A stretch of DNA of 60,686 bases. Source: Arcticibacter eurypsychrophilus (GTDB taxonomy: Bacteria; Bacteroidota; Bacteroidia; Sphingobacteriales; Sphingobacteriaceae). Below, one piece after another: positions 35,801-44,883 of the stretch (positions within the stretch are counted from its first letter, which is position 1; every line of letters begins with the position of its first letter). The notes beneath the pieces are model-generated. The model ran no database searches. It was not told where the DNA came from and worked only from the letters and a program-made list of their open reading frames with translations. A program made the translations under genes and the position numbers. Where the stretch lies: positions 1 through 60,686 of the forward strand of contig NZ_MDFN01000032.1 of NCBI RefSeq assembly GCF_001730525.1. Reading direction: 5' to 3'.

Positions 35801-38227
35801 ACTGTAACTCTAACCGCTGTAAATGAATGTGGTACGGATATATCCAAGTATAATATTGTTATCTACCCTAATACCGTGACACCTGAACTTGTGGTTAATG
35901 GGGACAGAAAATTTGGATGTGCACCCTTTACTGTAAAGTTTGATAACAATTCGGTAGGAGCAAATAATTTTTATTGGAATTTTAAAGATGGAGCAACGCA
36001 AACAACCTATACAGCTCCAGAATCAGTAAGTCATACTTTTACAACTCCTGGAGTTTATGAAGTGAGTTTGCTGGCATCCAATGGATGTTCTTCAGGCACG
36101 ACAACAGAAATTGTAACGGTATATGCATTACCCGATGCAAGCTTCACCTTGACAAGAGGTCAGTATTGCATTAAAGATCCAGTGGAATTTTTTAGTAAGA
36201 ATAGTCCATCAGCTGTGTATAATTGGGATTTTAGTGACGGAACATTCAGTAATGAAGCAAACCCTAAGCATGTTTTTACTCATGCTGGTAAATACAATAT
36301 CCTTTTAACCGTGTTGCAATCTCATCCTGATGGTATTGCCTGTCCAAGCACTACTTTAAAGCAGATAGAAATTTTACCCTTACCTGTTGCTCAATTTATA
36401 AGCAATTCGTTTTCATTGAATTGTGCACCATTCAAAATGATCGTTAGTAGTACCCCTGCAGATGCTGCTAATGTGGAATGGAACTTTGGGGATCTTGGTA
36501 GCGGGGACAATATTGCTATTGGTTATACTGCGGAACATGTCTTTACTAAACCTGGGTTGTACAAAGTAAAGGAGATAGCTTATAATGCTGCTGGATGTAT
36601 AGACACACTTTTAAAGACAATAAAAATTACTGAAAGACCTCAAGCAGAATTTACAGCTTCAAGCACATTGATATGCGGAAAAGATGCAACAATAAGTTTT
36701 GTAAATCAGTCCACTTATAGTGGTACAGATGCTGTGGTTTATAAGTGGTTTATCAACAATATTCAGGTTTCCTTATTAAAAGACTTTGCCTATACCTTTA
36801 ATATCCCTTCAGGTGCGGTAATGCCTTTTAAATACGAAATAAAGATGATTGCCCTGAGTGCTCAAGGTTGTCCTGATACCGCAATACATACTGTTCAATT
36901 CAATCCTTTACCTAGGGCTGATTTTGAGTCAATAGAAAGTATTGCCTGTGCACCTTTTAAGTTAGAAATAACAAATAAATCACAATACGCAGATCATTAT
37001 TCCTGGTATCTCAATGGGGTATTAGTATCCAATGATGCCGCTCCTTCAACTATCCTCTTAACTGAACCTGATCAAACCTATACCTTAAAACTGGTAACAA
37101 CTAATGTATACGCTTGCGAACCAGATAGTATAGAAAAGACTATTCATACTTACCCAAGGCCTGAAGCATTATTTACCTTAGTTGATAGCGTAAGTTGCAA
37201 TGGAAAGCTGGATTTAAAAATCAGTAATACAAGTATCCGTGCTACCAAATACAAATGGGATTTTGGTGATAATACTGCAGTTTCAACAGAATCAGAGCCA
37301 TCTCATATTTATGGACAGCCAGGTGTTTATTATCTGCGGTTAGTTGCTATGAGTGATTTTTGTACTGATACACTAATCCGTACAATTCGTATAGCTGCAG
37401 CACCAGAAGCCGCCTTTACTTCAGATATAACAAAGGGATGTACGCAAATGAACATTATATTCCAAAATATCTCGGTTAATGCCAGTTCCTATTTATGGGA
37501 TTTCGGCGACGGTACATTTTCAACAAGTAAAAATCCTAATCATATATTCACCTATATAAAGTCTCCTTTTTCAGTAAAGTTGATCGCTTTCGGTGAATTT
37601 GGCTGTGCAGATACCACTGTATTAGCGAAGTATATTCAGATCACTGCACCTCCCATTGCTGATTTCGATGCATTACCTGATTCTGTTATTAAGATTCCGG
37701 ACTACACCTTTACATTTCATAATATGAGTATAGGTAATCCTGTCAAGCAACACTGGTCATTTGGTGATGGTAAGTTTTCAATAGAAGAAAGCCCATCCCA
37801 TACTTACATCGATACCGGTGCTCATGTTGTTGAGCTTATGGTTACTAACGTCGAAGGCTGTATGGACACGCTGACTAGAACAGTGCGGATCGATGGTGTA
37901 CCAGGATATCTGTATGTACCGAGTGGATTTGAACCTGAAAGTTTTAAAAATGAGTTGAAGACCTTTATTCCTAAAGGTTCGGGTATTGCAAAATATAGTA
38001 TAAAGATCTACAACAAATGGGGTGAAATGATTTGGCAAAGTGACAAGCTGGATGAAAATGGTACACCAGCAGAAGGATGGGATGGCCACATGGCAGGGCA
38101 AATAGCTCCACAAGGGGTATATGTCTGGGAGATTTCAGCCACATTTATTAATGGGAATAAATGGACAGGAATGAAATATGATACCGGCACTTCACGAACT
38201 GTAGGCTCTGTAAACTTAATACGATAG
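29855..38227 (+). CDS. Giant PKD/Ig-repeat surface protein with type B T9SS C-terminal domain
   Basis: This 2790-residue protein has a signal peptide (about residues 1-23, LSLAQ). The N-terminal two thirds are Ig-like/PKD-like repeats with recurring motifs such as V-Q-W-Q-S or I-E-W-Q-K-S and T-Y-F-R/T-W-Y-R-R. At least eight PKD domains follow with W-D-F-G-D-G-like motifs near residues 1867, 1952, 2041, 2124, 2209, 2468, 2548 and 2633. The last about 100 residues (YLYVPSGFEPESF, KIYNKWGEMIWQS, G-W-D-G, QGVYVWEI) form a type B C-terminal domain (gliding motility-associated, CHU_C), which directs outer membrane export by type IX secretion. The PorP/SprF gene starts 3 bp after its stop, the pairing known for SprB and SprF. 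Its likely role is adhesion or gliding-type surface contact; binding target unknown. Confidence 0.88.
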   Translation: MHKKLFIISLYLVFLCNLSLSLAQTITIGVVPTGPYGGGSDITVPVTLGDGDFKTGCRFELYLSNDVGIFVSPNPIGVFNSHFTTFVNGIIPAGTPAGAGYKLKIRVVNSAMEEFTVPYLSTITIDSKTGPTIKVDPVDHSYSLMEDQIWGFCSQIKDGNTLFIKNNSTLGSAVTGTLINDYDSGAPNTPFTLNSIYTIHLNVAYYTVRFNAVLDGIISTKSYVVLNSTYNLSLQSNGSQTACIPAVENPDNTVGENEKIHYSVNRGAASSGNSGSIITNYPGLTYNFDWGDQQIDIMTPSELKIVNGIVEHRYSLPSCSQPPIQLTNPVYISYQANIFIKAPFCTSASVPITTYPKVFKAPVADFEIPGARGCINKPIRFRNTTTLGLSEDEPGTACTDKTAYLWFAKKSTDSEWGEPISIDQHFIHLFTITGTYNIKLVASNKSCPSSKKILDICIENNLLPKFKIIQSPVCAPTHIEVSNLTSEVGMCKIAYLWEVLDSLTSVKAINGIQFLTSDTVATPKIDISEPGSYVLRLTVLSSCDTLISDEPFMVAGPLAVRFEHTNVKYCRGLPIPIDFSTETAHIPTYTGFGTIKKYKWEVTGGLYSFKEGSDANSKYPTIIFEEPGEYNVNVTYRNECDIPVADNQNVTFYGPIIVKAGDDAYVCDNSVSDNINTTYILNANIPEPYQKGEWKFIGDSLGLSFTDRKDPKTKISNLVPGRYTLRWSINNLTCTESDDMILTVYAKPEGGIISGPSSVCIGQGGTLVSNGVSGQIIQWESSLTNTNDWSHLANSTNPYYEFTNLDKKTYFRIKIASVGLDHGCESYVYSTVFTVEPDPLSVGGTTSGATIFCVNAPTGEIKLAGQTGQVIEWQKSVDNGPWLSIISTSDVYTYTNLTETTKFRAIVKSGECSQDFSSITEIEILEAPTISNAKNDISCLSDPYQLKGNIPSVGTGMWTTSNSGISFDDPAKPNAILTGLQKGQQYEFTWTISNGMCNPNGSTATIDILTDITNTIKVDKPISCKNDLVILSTEILSGGDVPTIRNFEYTYVWESSVNETGPWSIVPSENNSTLSSYPATTTYYRRSVKSWGICEVISNVITVTINASTPTALAGLDQILCNTTSFQLHSNDPGTGFTGTWKDEAPGSKLTFDDIHSYKAIVNGLEPVGSYSLVWTIGGIFPCADQPDVVNIKIRKPVVATVGANQQICINSSNTNNHIALTGNLPDLTNGEKGVWTKISGPLGLTIIDATKYNTEIRGLIAGTYILEWKITNDAFIFDAACSEKTAQLEIQVTSYPVAGTITGGDISICKSSLIGELKLDGSSYSPTGDVVQWQSLVDNNDFIDIPNANTPVYAPGIIDITTIYRVRVTQANGCGVLIYTIPVKITVDEPTKGGTTTSIIKRVCVGTNSGEILLSGYYGSILKWESSTDNNNWSITPSKLTPSYTFANLSKDTWFRAVVKNGSCQEVNSSSVFIEVLPNVTAADAGADRYICNESTIKLVGNLAVNGIGVWTQTSGFLADIKDPADPLTEVTLHQTGTYEFAWTINNGICDPSADIIAIYNYPALVNQLGGDAIICSGQTVLDNGLIPTGGNGSYTYQWTTSPDNAVWTIAPGQELKDYTAIFIASTYIRRTVFSGPCSVTSNAILITVQPSLDNNIISANQQICLGDPTTEITGREPIGGDGKFSYQWQNSVDQINWNNEGTSLNYQPPVLSETTWYRRIVSTALCNGNQQSVSNIIEKTINPLALAEFKASTQKSCTPFDLKQVIALVPYDDRNASYEWFANGTSIGVGKDFPGYTLLSDGEHVIIKLLTKSKFGCNDHSMELEFQTVKNVTAAFTKDQIKGCGPLPVNFTNTSSPLADADYLWDFGNGQTSNLEKPGVIVFQPHPLHSDTTYIITLKASTNCQSTIFIDSVLVRSTPKATFSPDKTTGCSPLTVNFSNQSTGIPNTYTYDFGDGKPLLVTNNNLDVNHIYYTDKTDTVTVTLTAVNECGTDISKYNIVIYPNTVTPELVVNGDRKFGCAPFTVKFDNNSVGANNFYWNFKDGATQTTYTAPESVSHTFTTPGVYEVSLLASNGCSSGTTTEIVTVYALPDASFTLTRGQYCIKDPVEFFSKNSPSAVYNWDFSDGTFSNEANPKHVFTHAGKYNILLTVLQSHPDGIACPSTTLKQIEILPLPVAQFISNSFSLNCAPFKMIVSSTPADAANVEWNFGDLGSGDNIAIGYTAEHVFTKPGLYKVKEIAYNAAGCIDTLLKTIKITERPQAEFTASSTLICGKDATISFVNQSTYSGTDAVVYKWFINNIQVSLLKDFAYTFNIPSGAVMPFKYEIKMIALSAQGCPDTAIHTVQFNPLPRADFESIESIACAPFKLEITNKSQYADHYSWYLNGVLVSNDAAPSTILLTEPDQTYTLKLVTTNVYACEPDSIEKTIHTYPRPEALFTLVDSVSCNGKLDLKISNTSIRATKYKWDFGDNTAVSTESEPSHIYGQPGVYYLRLVAMSDFCTDTLIRTIRIAAAPEAAFTSDITKGCTQMNIIFQNISVNASSYLWDFGDGTFSTSKNPNHIFTYIKSPFSVKLIAFGEFGCADTTVLAKYIQITAPPIADFDALPDSVIKIPDYTFTFHNMSIGNPVKQHWSFGDGKFSIEESPSHTYIDTGAHVVELMVTNVEGCMDTLTRTVRIDGVPGYLYVPSGFEPESFKNELKTFIPKGSGIAKYSIKIYNKWGEMIWQSDKLDENGTPAEGWDGHMAGQIAPQGVYVWEISATFINGNKWTGMKYDTGTSRTVGSVNLIR

Positions 38228-38230
38228 AAG

Positions 38231-39253
38231 ATGAAGAAAATATTTACATATGTAGTTTTCATGTTGCTGTCTATATTACAGGTAAGCGGACAGGATCATA
38301 TATATTCTCAGTTTTATAATTCGCCTAATTACCTTAATCCGGCATTAAACGGACAGTTTGAGGGTGATCTCCGAATAAATATGATCTATCGAAGTCAATG
38401 GACTTCGTTACCTGGAGCTTTAACTTATTTTACTCTTTCGGCAGATTACAATGTGCCACTATTAAATGGTGGAATAGGGCTCATGATTACCAGTTCAAAT
38501 GAAGGGTCAGCCTATTTAAGAAAACTGAATGTTTCGGGGATCTATTCATATAGTGTTGACTTTGATAATGCGGTATTGTCCTTTGGTCTTCAGGGTGGAT
38601 TAACGCAACGTAAAATAGACTTCGGTAAGATTGTGTTTGGTGATCAGATTGATCCAATTACTGGTATTATTCCAGGTGCAGTATCAGGTGCAACTTATCC
38701 TGAATTAAACAATAAATACTTTTTTGATGCCGGTACAGGTATCAATCTGGTAGTTGGAAAGTTGATGACAGGTGCTTCAGCGCAACATATCAATAGGCCA
38801 AATGAATCATTTACAGGATCAAAATCCACTTTGCCTTTGCGGGTTAACGGACATGTCAGTTATAGACTTCCTTTAGATCCTTATGATGAAGAAAATGGAC
38901 CGGTATTGATACCATCTGTGCTGTACTATAATCAGGCAAAAGTAAGCTCGTTCAGTGCTGGTTTCCAGTACAAATACAAGTCTGCTAATGTGGGTTTATG
39001 GTACAGGAGTGATTCGGGTGGTCAAAGTGATGCAGTAGTGGTATCGCTGATCTTCGACGTGTTTCTACGGAAAGATATGTATGATAAAGTACGGTTAGGG
39101 GTAAGTCATGATGGCACATTATCCAAGCTGAAGTATGGAAATACGTCAGGTACTACAGAGGGTGCATTGAGTTATGAAACCACTTTTCCTTCAAGAGAGC
39201 AGGCAGATAGGGGGCACAGGAGTAGTGGGAACAGGTGTTATGATTTTTATTAG
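38231..39253 (+). CDS. PorP/SprF family type IX secretion membrane protein
   Basis: This 340-residue outer membrane protein has a signal peptide ending VSGQ (about residue 20), then the family start DHIYSQFYNSPNYLNPALNG (about residues 22-41), and a barrel of about a dozen strands with the usual G-x-x-x-Q-H pattern (A-S-A-Q-H-I-N). PorP/SprF-like proteins are thought to work with type B C-terminal domain cargo at the surface (SprF with SprB in Flavobacterium johnsoniae). Here the upstream gene encodes exactly such a cargo, so I infer a cognate pair. The last residues are basic and Ser/Gly-rich, slightly longer than expected. Confidence 0.92.
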   Translation: MKKIFTYVVFMLLSILQVSGQDHIYSQFYNSPNYLNPALNGQFEGDLRINMIYRSQWTSLPGALTYFTLSADYNVPLLNGGIGLMITSSNEGSAYLRKLNVSGIYSYSVDFDNAVLSFGLQGGLTQRKIDFGKIVFGDQIDPITGIIPGAVSGATYPELNNKYFFDAGTGINLVVGKLMTGASAQHINRPNESFTGSKSTLPLRVNGHVSYRLPLDPYDEENGPVLIPSVLYYNQAKVSSFSAGFQYKYKSANVGLWYRSDSGGQSDAVVVSLIFDVFLRKDMYDKVRLGVSHDGTLSKLKYGNTSGTTEGALSYETTFPSREQADRGHRSSGNRCYDFY

Positions 39254-39294
39254 ATAGAGAAAGAAAGCAATGCTTAAGATATATAAATACAATT

Positions 39295-42200
39295 ATGACA
39301 AAAATTAGAAATTGCCATATTAATAAAGCAGTTAGGCATCTTGCCCTAATTGTGGGCTTGTTATACACATTTAGTGCAAAAGCTCAGGTTGGAATAGGGA
39401 CTACATCTCCTGATCCAAGTGCACAACTAGAAGTTTTTTCAAACTCAAAAGGGGTGCTAATATCTCGGATGACGGTATTGCAGCGTACTAGTATTGCAAG
39501 TCCTGCTATAGGTTTATTAGTGTATCAGACTGATAATACGCCTGGTTTCTATTTTTACAACAATGGACAATGGCAAAGATTGGCAAATAGTACTGAGATA
39601 GCAACAGGAGGTGGGAATGGTACGAATGGCAATAGCTTATTAAATGGAACATCTAATCCAGCTTCAAATATCGGAAGTAATGGAGATTTTTATATTAATA
39701 CCTCAGCTTATACTTTATTTGGCCCTAAAACAAACGGTGTGTGGTCAACCAATGGCATTTCTATAGTAGGGACTGGTACTATACCTCAACCAGTAACTTC
39801 AACAGGAACAATATTAATTTCTAATGGTGAAAAAGCGGCCTTAGCACCTATGGTATTGGATCTAGCCGATAAATCAGTAACTGCTATCAAAGTGGCTAAT
39901 AAAGCAATTACAAATAATGCGCTTGATAAGGCTAATATACCGTTGAGTGGTTTTGAAATACCTGGTTCAGATATATCTATGGGAGGATATAAGCTGACTA
40001 ATCTAGCACTTCCTAACAACAATAAAGATGCTGCTAATAAAAAATATGTCGATGATAAATTTGCCTCAGAAAGCGGTGTTTCAATACCTATATTGAGCCT
40101 GGATGCTGCTCAGAATTTATCAATTAAGGGTGGAAATGCAGTAAGCCTTGCTGATTTGTATCAGTCACTGAGTCTTGCAGGAACTGTGCTTTCTATCTCA
40201 GGACCAAGAGACAGTCATGTAGATCTATCAGGAATACTTGGACTTGCAGGCGGAGGAACTGGTAGTGGGGGATTAGTAGTTCATGATGCAACTTTAACGG
40301 GAAACGGTTTAGCTACTAGCGTTTTAGGTGTAGCAAGTCAGGGGATCAACCCATTTAAAATGAATGGAATTACTTCGAATGGTACAAGCGGACAGGTGTT
40401 ATCTTCTAATGGAGGCGGAGGGTTTTTATGGACAGATGCAGGATCAGGAGGTGGAAGTGGTTCCGGAATAACTGGTGTCACCACATTTGGCGGATTGTCT
40501 TCAACTACAAATAATAATACCACAAATATCGGAATAAACGATGCAGCTCTTGCTGTACAAAAATTGGCGTTTATTCCTTCAGAAACCATCTTAGGTAATT
40601 CATTATCGAGTTCATCGTCACCAACTGCCATTTCTATGAGTAGTTTAAAGAATATGTTGTCTTTGAGTAAAGCGGATGTTGGTTTAGGCAATGTTCAGAA
40701 CGTTGACCAAACGAATGCCTCTAATTTAACATCAGGCACGATCTTAACCGCAAGATATGGAAGCTCATCTATCCCAGTAAGTGCAGTAATTGGAAATGGG
40801 AAATCTGATAATTATCTGAGAGGAGATGGAACATGGGGACCTATAACAGGAGGAACTGATGATCAAACTGCTACGGAAGTTTTAGTTACCCCAACTACAA
40901 CTTTGACTTCTACGAATGTACAGGCAGCATTGGAAGAGTTACAAGGAGAAATTACAACATCAGCATCAGGAGGAATGACAGCCGTTTCTCATAATGGCAC
41001 ATTGACAGGAGATGGCAACATAACTCCTTTAGGTTTAGTGAATGTTGGAACGACAGGGACATACCGATCTTTAACAACAGATGCGTATGGAAGAGTAGTT
41101 TCCGGTACTAACCCTACCACACTTGCTGAATACGGAATTACAGATGTCAAAGTAGATAATTTGTCAGATGCATTTATAACATCAAAATTGGATGGTGATG
41201 CCTTGGTTTGGGATGCTTCTCTGTTAAAATGGATAAATAAATCAGCTGTAAGTTCATTGCCAACTGCAACGACAACAACAGCAGGACTTTTTTCAGCTAC
41301 AGATAAAAGTAAACTGGATGGCTTAACAAATTATACATTGCCACAAGCTTCCTCATCAGTTCTTGGTGGTATTAAAGTTGGATCAAGTCTTACTATCGAT
41401 GGAAATGGAGTACTGAATGCTACCGGAACAGTGGGAGATATTACAGGAGTTATTGCAGGTAATGGTTTAACAGGAGGAAGTTTGGCTGGTGATGCAACAT
41501 TAGGATTCGCAACCATTACGAATAATACCATCTTAGGGAATAATAGTGGCACAGTGGCCGTACCAGCTGCATTAAACGCCACCCAGATAAAGACAATGCT
41601 TTCATTGGAAAATGTGAAGAATGTCGATCAGACCAATGCTAGTAATTTAACTTCAGGAACTATCCCAGCTGCACAATTTGGAAGTGCTTCTATTCCTTTA
41701 ACAGCACTTAGTATTACAGGTACCCCTAACGGAACTACTTATTTAAGTGGTGATGGAAGCTGGGCATTACTTGCAGCAAGTTCTCTAAGTGGAATTCTTC
41801 CAGTATCAAAAGGAGGAACAGGCATTGGGTCTTATACAGCAGGGAATTATATTAATGCAGGAAACTCATCCACTTTGCAACAAAGAACACCTTCGGAAGT
41901 TAAAGTGGATTTAGGGTTAGATAAAGTTAATAATACAACCGATAGTGAAAAACCAGTAAGTACATTAACTCAGACGGCTTTAAATTTGAAAGAAGACGTA
42001 ATTAACAAAAGTATTAATGTGGTAAATGATGCCACTTCTGATACCAAGTATCCCTCTGTTCTTGCAATTAAAACTTATGTAGATCTTGGTATAAATAATG
42101 CTGTCCTTGCTGCAGGCGGAGTACCGACTGCAGATGTAAGTACACTCGGGAAAATACAGATGGTAGGAGACTTATCAGGATCTGGAACAAATCCAAAAGT

Positions 42201-44853
42201 ACCGGGGCTTTTATTGAAAGAAGATCTCATTACGAATTTGCCTGTTTCAAAAGGAGGAACAGGAATTACTTCTTATACACCAGGGAACTACATCAAAGCA
42301 CTTACTGCAGCCTCTCTTGGAGAAGTTAGCCTAACAACTTTAAAGACGGAATTAGTGCTAAACAATGTTAGTAATACAAGTGATGCAGCAAAACCAATAA
42401 GTACTTTAACCCAAACTGAGCTTGATAAAAAAGTAAATATTACAGCAATTGGTGCAGCATTAGGGGTTGCACCTTTGAACTCATCAAGTAAAATAGCGGA
42501 AACGTATCTGCCCGCTTCACTAGTTGGTGCAGTTAACTATCAGGGTACCTATAATGCTTCTTCAAATTCTCCGGCTATTCCAGTTGCAACTGTAAGTAAG
42601 GGGTATTATTATGTAGTCACTACCGCTGGAACTCAGCAAAGTTTAACTTTAGGTGTTGGAGATTGGATTATCTCAAATGGTACTATCTGGGATAGGGTTG
42701 CAAGTTCAAATACTATCTCAAGTGTATTTGGAAGAACAGGTACAGTTGTAGCGGCTAACAATGACTACAGCACTGCACAGGTTACTGAATCCTCTAATTT
42801 ATATTACACAGATGCCAGAGTAAATGCAAATTCCACTATCGTCGCTCATGCAGCATCGTTGCTTCTAAAGGAGGATAAAAGTAATAAAAGCGTTGATGGA
42901 ACATTAGCAAGTAATTCAAGTACGAAGTACCCTTCAGAAAATGCCGTAAAAACGTATGTTGATAATAAGGTTCCAGCGTTTTCAACTTCAAACGCCAATA
43001 ACGTTTTGACAGTAAATAGCGGAGGGACGGCTGCAAGTTGGACAGCAGCAACAGGCGGCGGTAGTGGATCTGTGACAAGTGTGTCAGTAGTTACTGCTAA
43101 CGGGATTAGTGGTTCAGTCGCAACATCCACAGTAACCCCTGCTATAACTCTTTCGTTAGGTGCAATTACTCCAAGCTCCATAGTGACAGCTGGAACTATA
43201 GCTGCGTCTAACTTTGGAGGAACTAGTTCCAATACAAATACAGGTGATCAGACGATAAAGCTAACAGGTGATGTAACAGGAACGGGTACAGGGACTTTCG
43301 CCGCTACTATTGGAAATAATACAGTTACCTATGCAAAGATGCAGGCCATGAGTGCTAATAAATTGTTAGGTTCGGGAGCTTCAGGAACATCTGTAAGTGA
43401 AATTACCTTAGGTACAGGGTTAGCCTTATCCGGAACAACCCTTAGTGCAACAGGTACAGGTACAGGAACTGTTACTGCAGTATCTGTTGCTCCAGTCAAT
43501 GGTATAACAGGTACAGTTGCAACATCAACCACTACTCCCGTTATCTCTCTTGCATTAGGAGCTATCACGCCTACAACAATAGTAGCATCAGGGGCCATTA
43601 AAGGCTCTAATATTTCCGGTACATCAATGAACACAGGTGATCAGACGATAACTTTAACTGGTGATGTTACAGGTACAGGTACAAGTTCTTTTGCAGCTTC
43701 AATAGGAACAGGTAAAGTGACTACTTCTCATATTCTTGATGCAACAATATTAGCTGCTGATATTGCTAGTCAGACAATAACCGCTCAAAAGTTAAGTAAT
43801 ATATCTACTAATGGAACCGCTGGACAGGTTCTTTCCTCAAATGGCAGTGGTGGATTTACATGGGGAAGTTCGTCCTCTTCTTTAGATGATGATCTTACTG
43901 CTGTGGCTGCTCTTACCGGAACAGGGTTGATTGCCAGAACGGCTGACGGGACTGCTACAACACGTACTATTACGCCAGGGACAGGTATTAATGTAACTTT
44001 TGGTGATGGGGTTTCTGGAAATCCAACCGTTGCTTTAGCAAATACAACTGTTACATCGGGAAGTTATACAGCTGCAAACATTACTGTTGACGCACAAGGT
44101 AGAGTTACTGCAGCTGCAAATGGATCAAGTGGTGGAGGCTCAGTTACAGACCTTACTTATACATCTTCAGCTACACAGGGGGTTGTAAACTCTAATACTG
44201 GAGCAGATGCAATTATTCCGGCAGGCACTACTTCTGTTGCAGGGTTGCTGCTACCTGCTGATAAGGCTAAATTGAATAGTATTACAGCCTATACAACAGC
44301 TGATGTGAATAAAGTTTTAACTGTAACAGGATCAGGGACTACGGCAACTTGGGTTACGCCAGCGGCAGGGGGTAGTGGAGGAGGGAGTGAGCTTATGATT
44401 TACCATCCTAAAAATTCTAGTGGCACAGAGTTATCTTATATTTTAGTTCGAGCAACATCGCTTGGTGTCACAGTCGTACAAAGTCAAGGACCTACCGCAG
44501 GAGTAAATAATAAATTCACTGTTACTATTCCGAGTGGGGTAAGTTTAATGTCAATTAGATTAAATACAGATAACGCTTCAATGGGTGTTGCGGCAACAAG
44601 TGCTTCTCCAGGTATTTATTTTGATATTAAAGATGGTAATACTGATATAAATAATAGCCTTGATGATTATTGGCCACCTACATCCATCATGATTATAGAT
44701 AGAAGTACAGGTAGTTTTCCAAGCTCGTATAGAACCGCCAGCGTTGTAGGTACGCCAACACAGTTTTCAGTTGAGTCTGTATCGGCTAATATTTTAAGTC
44801 TAAAATTTATAACGGCTACATATAAGACAGTTACAGTAATCCTTACATTTTAA
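39295..44853 (+). CDS. Tail-fibre-like repeat surface protein (1852 residues)
   Basis: Signal peptide residues 1-31 (ending SAKAQ) are followed by the Bacteroidota surface motif VGIGTTSPDPSAQLEV and a YQTDNTPGFYFYNNGQW module. The rest is Gly/Ser/Thr-rich, with repeats of phage tail-fibre type: LGNVQNVDQTNASNLTSGTI and a close copy (DNA near 40685 and 41620), LPVSKGGTGIGSYTAGNYI with a close copy (41800 and 42240), and two about 90-residue blocks containing TGDQTI(K/T)LTGDVTGTGT (43245 and 43640). The C-terminal about 150 residues are not repetitive, and show no S74 domain and no obvious T9SS C-terminal domain. It probably forms a trimeric fibre, by analogy to tail fibres. Its export route is unclear. 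It lies 41 bp after the PorP/SprF gene. Confidence 0.8.
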   Translation: MTKIRNCHINKAVRHLALIVGLLYTFSAKAQVGIGTTSPDPSAQLEVFSNSKGVLISRMTVLQRTSIASPAIGLLVYQTDNTPGFYFYNNGQWQRLANSTEIATGGGNGTNGNSLLNGTSNPASNIGSNGDFYINTSAYTLFGPKTNGVWSTNGISIVGTGTIPQPVTSTGTILISNGEKAALAPMVLDLADKSVTAIKVANKAITNNALDKANIPLSGFEIPGSDISMGGYKLTNLALPNNNKDAANKKYVDDKFASESGVSIPILSLDAAQNLSIKGGNAVSLADLYQSLSLAGTVLSISGPRDSHVDLSGILGLAGGGTGSGGLVVHDATLTGNGLATSVLGVASQGINPFKMNGITSNGTSGQVLSSNGGGGFLWTDAGSGGGSGSGITGVTTFGGLSSTTNNNTTNIGINDAALAVQKLAFIPSETILGNSLSSSSSPTAISMSSLKNMLSLSKADVGLGNVQNVDQTNASNLTSGTILTARYGSSSIPVSAVIGNGKSDNYLRGDGTWGPITGGTDDQTATEVLVTPTTTLTSTNVQAALEELQGEITTSASGGMTAVSHNGTLTGDGNITPLGLVNVGTTGTYRSLTTDAYGRVVSGTNPTTLAEYGITDVKVDNLSDAFITSKLDGDALVWDASLLKWINKSAVSSLPTATTTTAGLFSATDKSKLDGLTNYTLPQASSSVLGGIKVGSSLTIDGNGVLNATGTVGDITGVIAGNGLTGGSLAGDATLGFATITNNTILGNNSGTVAVPAALNATQIKTMLSLENVKNVDQTNASNLTSGTIPAAQFGSASIPLTALSITGTPNGTTYLSGDGSWALLAASSLSGILPVSKGGTGIGSYTAGNYINAGNSSTLQQRTPSEVKVDLGLDKVNNTTDSEKPVSTLTQTALNLKEDVINKSINVVNDATSDTKYPSVLAIKTYVDLGINNAVLAAGGVPTADVSTLGKIQMVGDLSGSGTNPKVPGLLLKEDLITNLPVSKGGTGITSYTPGNYIKALTAASLGEVSLTTLKTELVLNNVSNTSDAAKPISTLTQTELDKKVNITAIGAALGVAPLNSSSKIAETYLPASLVGAVNYQGTYNASSNSPAIPVATVSKGYYYVVTTAGTQQSLTLGVGDWIISNGTIWDRVASSNTISSVFGRTGTVVAANNDYSTAQVTESSNLYYTDARVNANSTIVAHAASLLLKEDKSNKSVDGTLASNSSTKYPSENAVKTYVDNKVPAFSTSNANNVLTVNSGGTAASWTAATGGGSGSVTSVSVVTANGISGSVATSTVTPAITLSLGAITPSSIVTAGTIAASNFGGTSSNTNTGDQTIKLTGDVTGTGTGTFAATIGNNTVTYAKMQAMSANKLLGSGASGTSVSEITLGTGLALSGTTLSATGTGTGTVTAVSVAPVNGITGTVATSTTTPVISLALGAITPTTIVASGAIKGSNISGTSMNTGDQTITLTGDVTGTGTSSFAASIGTGKVTTSHILDATILAADIASQTITAQKLSNISTNGTAGQVLSSNGSGGFTWGSSSSSLDDDLTAVAALTGTGLIARTADGTATTRTITPGTGINVTFGDGVSGNPTVALANTTVTSGSYTAANITVDAQGRVTAAANGSSGGGSVTDLTYTSSATQGVVNSNTGADAIIPAGTTSVAGLLLPADKAKLNSITAYTTADVNKVLTVTGSGTTATWVTPAAGGSGGGSELMIYHPKNSSGTELSYILVRATSLGVTVVQSQGPTAGVNNKFTVTIPSGVSLMSIRLNTDNASMGVAATSASPGIYFDIKDGNTDINNSLDDYWPPTSIMIIDRSTGSFPSSYRTASVVGTPTQFSVESVSANILSLKFITATYKTVTVILTF
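43060..43750 (+). repeat. Two direct coding repeats in the 1852-residue protein
   Basis: About 280 bp starting near 43075 recur near 43480. Both encode V(V/A)...NGI(S/T)G(S/T)VATST followed by LGAITP and TGDQTI.LTGDVTGTGT. The copies are diverged but alignable without large gaps. Confidence 0.7.
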
Positions 44854-44883
44854 TAGTTGTGAAAGTTAACTCAAAACAGGGAT

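Noticed and set aside
42836-43634. Long open frames on the minus strand in the 1852-residue gene, and similar ones across 45.7-60.6 kb
   Set aside because: They are by-products of Thr/Ala/Gly/Ser-rich repeat codons read in reverse; they have no signal peptides or known domains and recur with the repeats.
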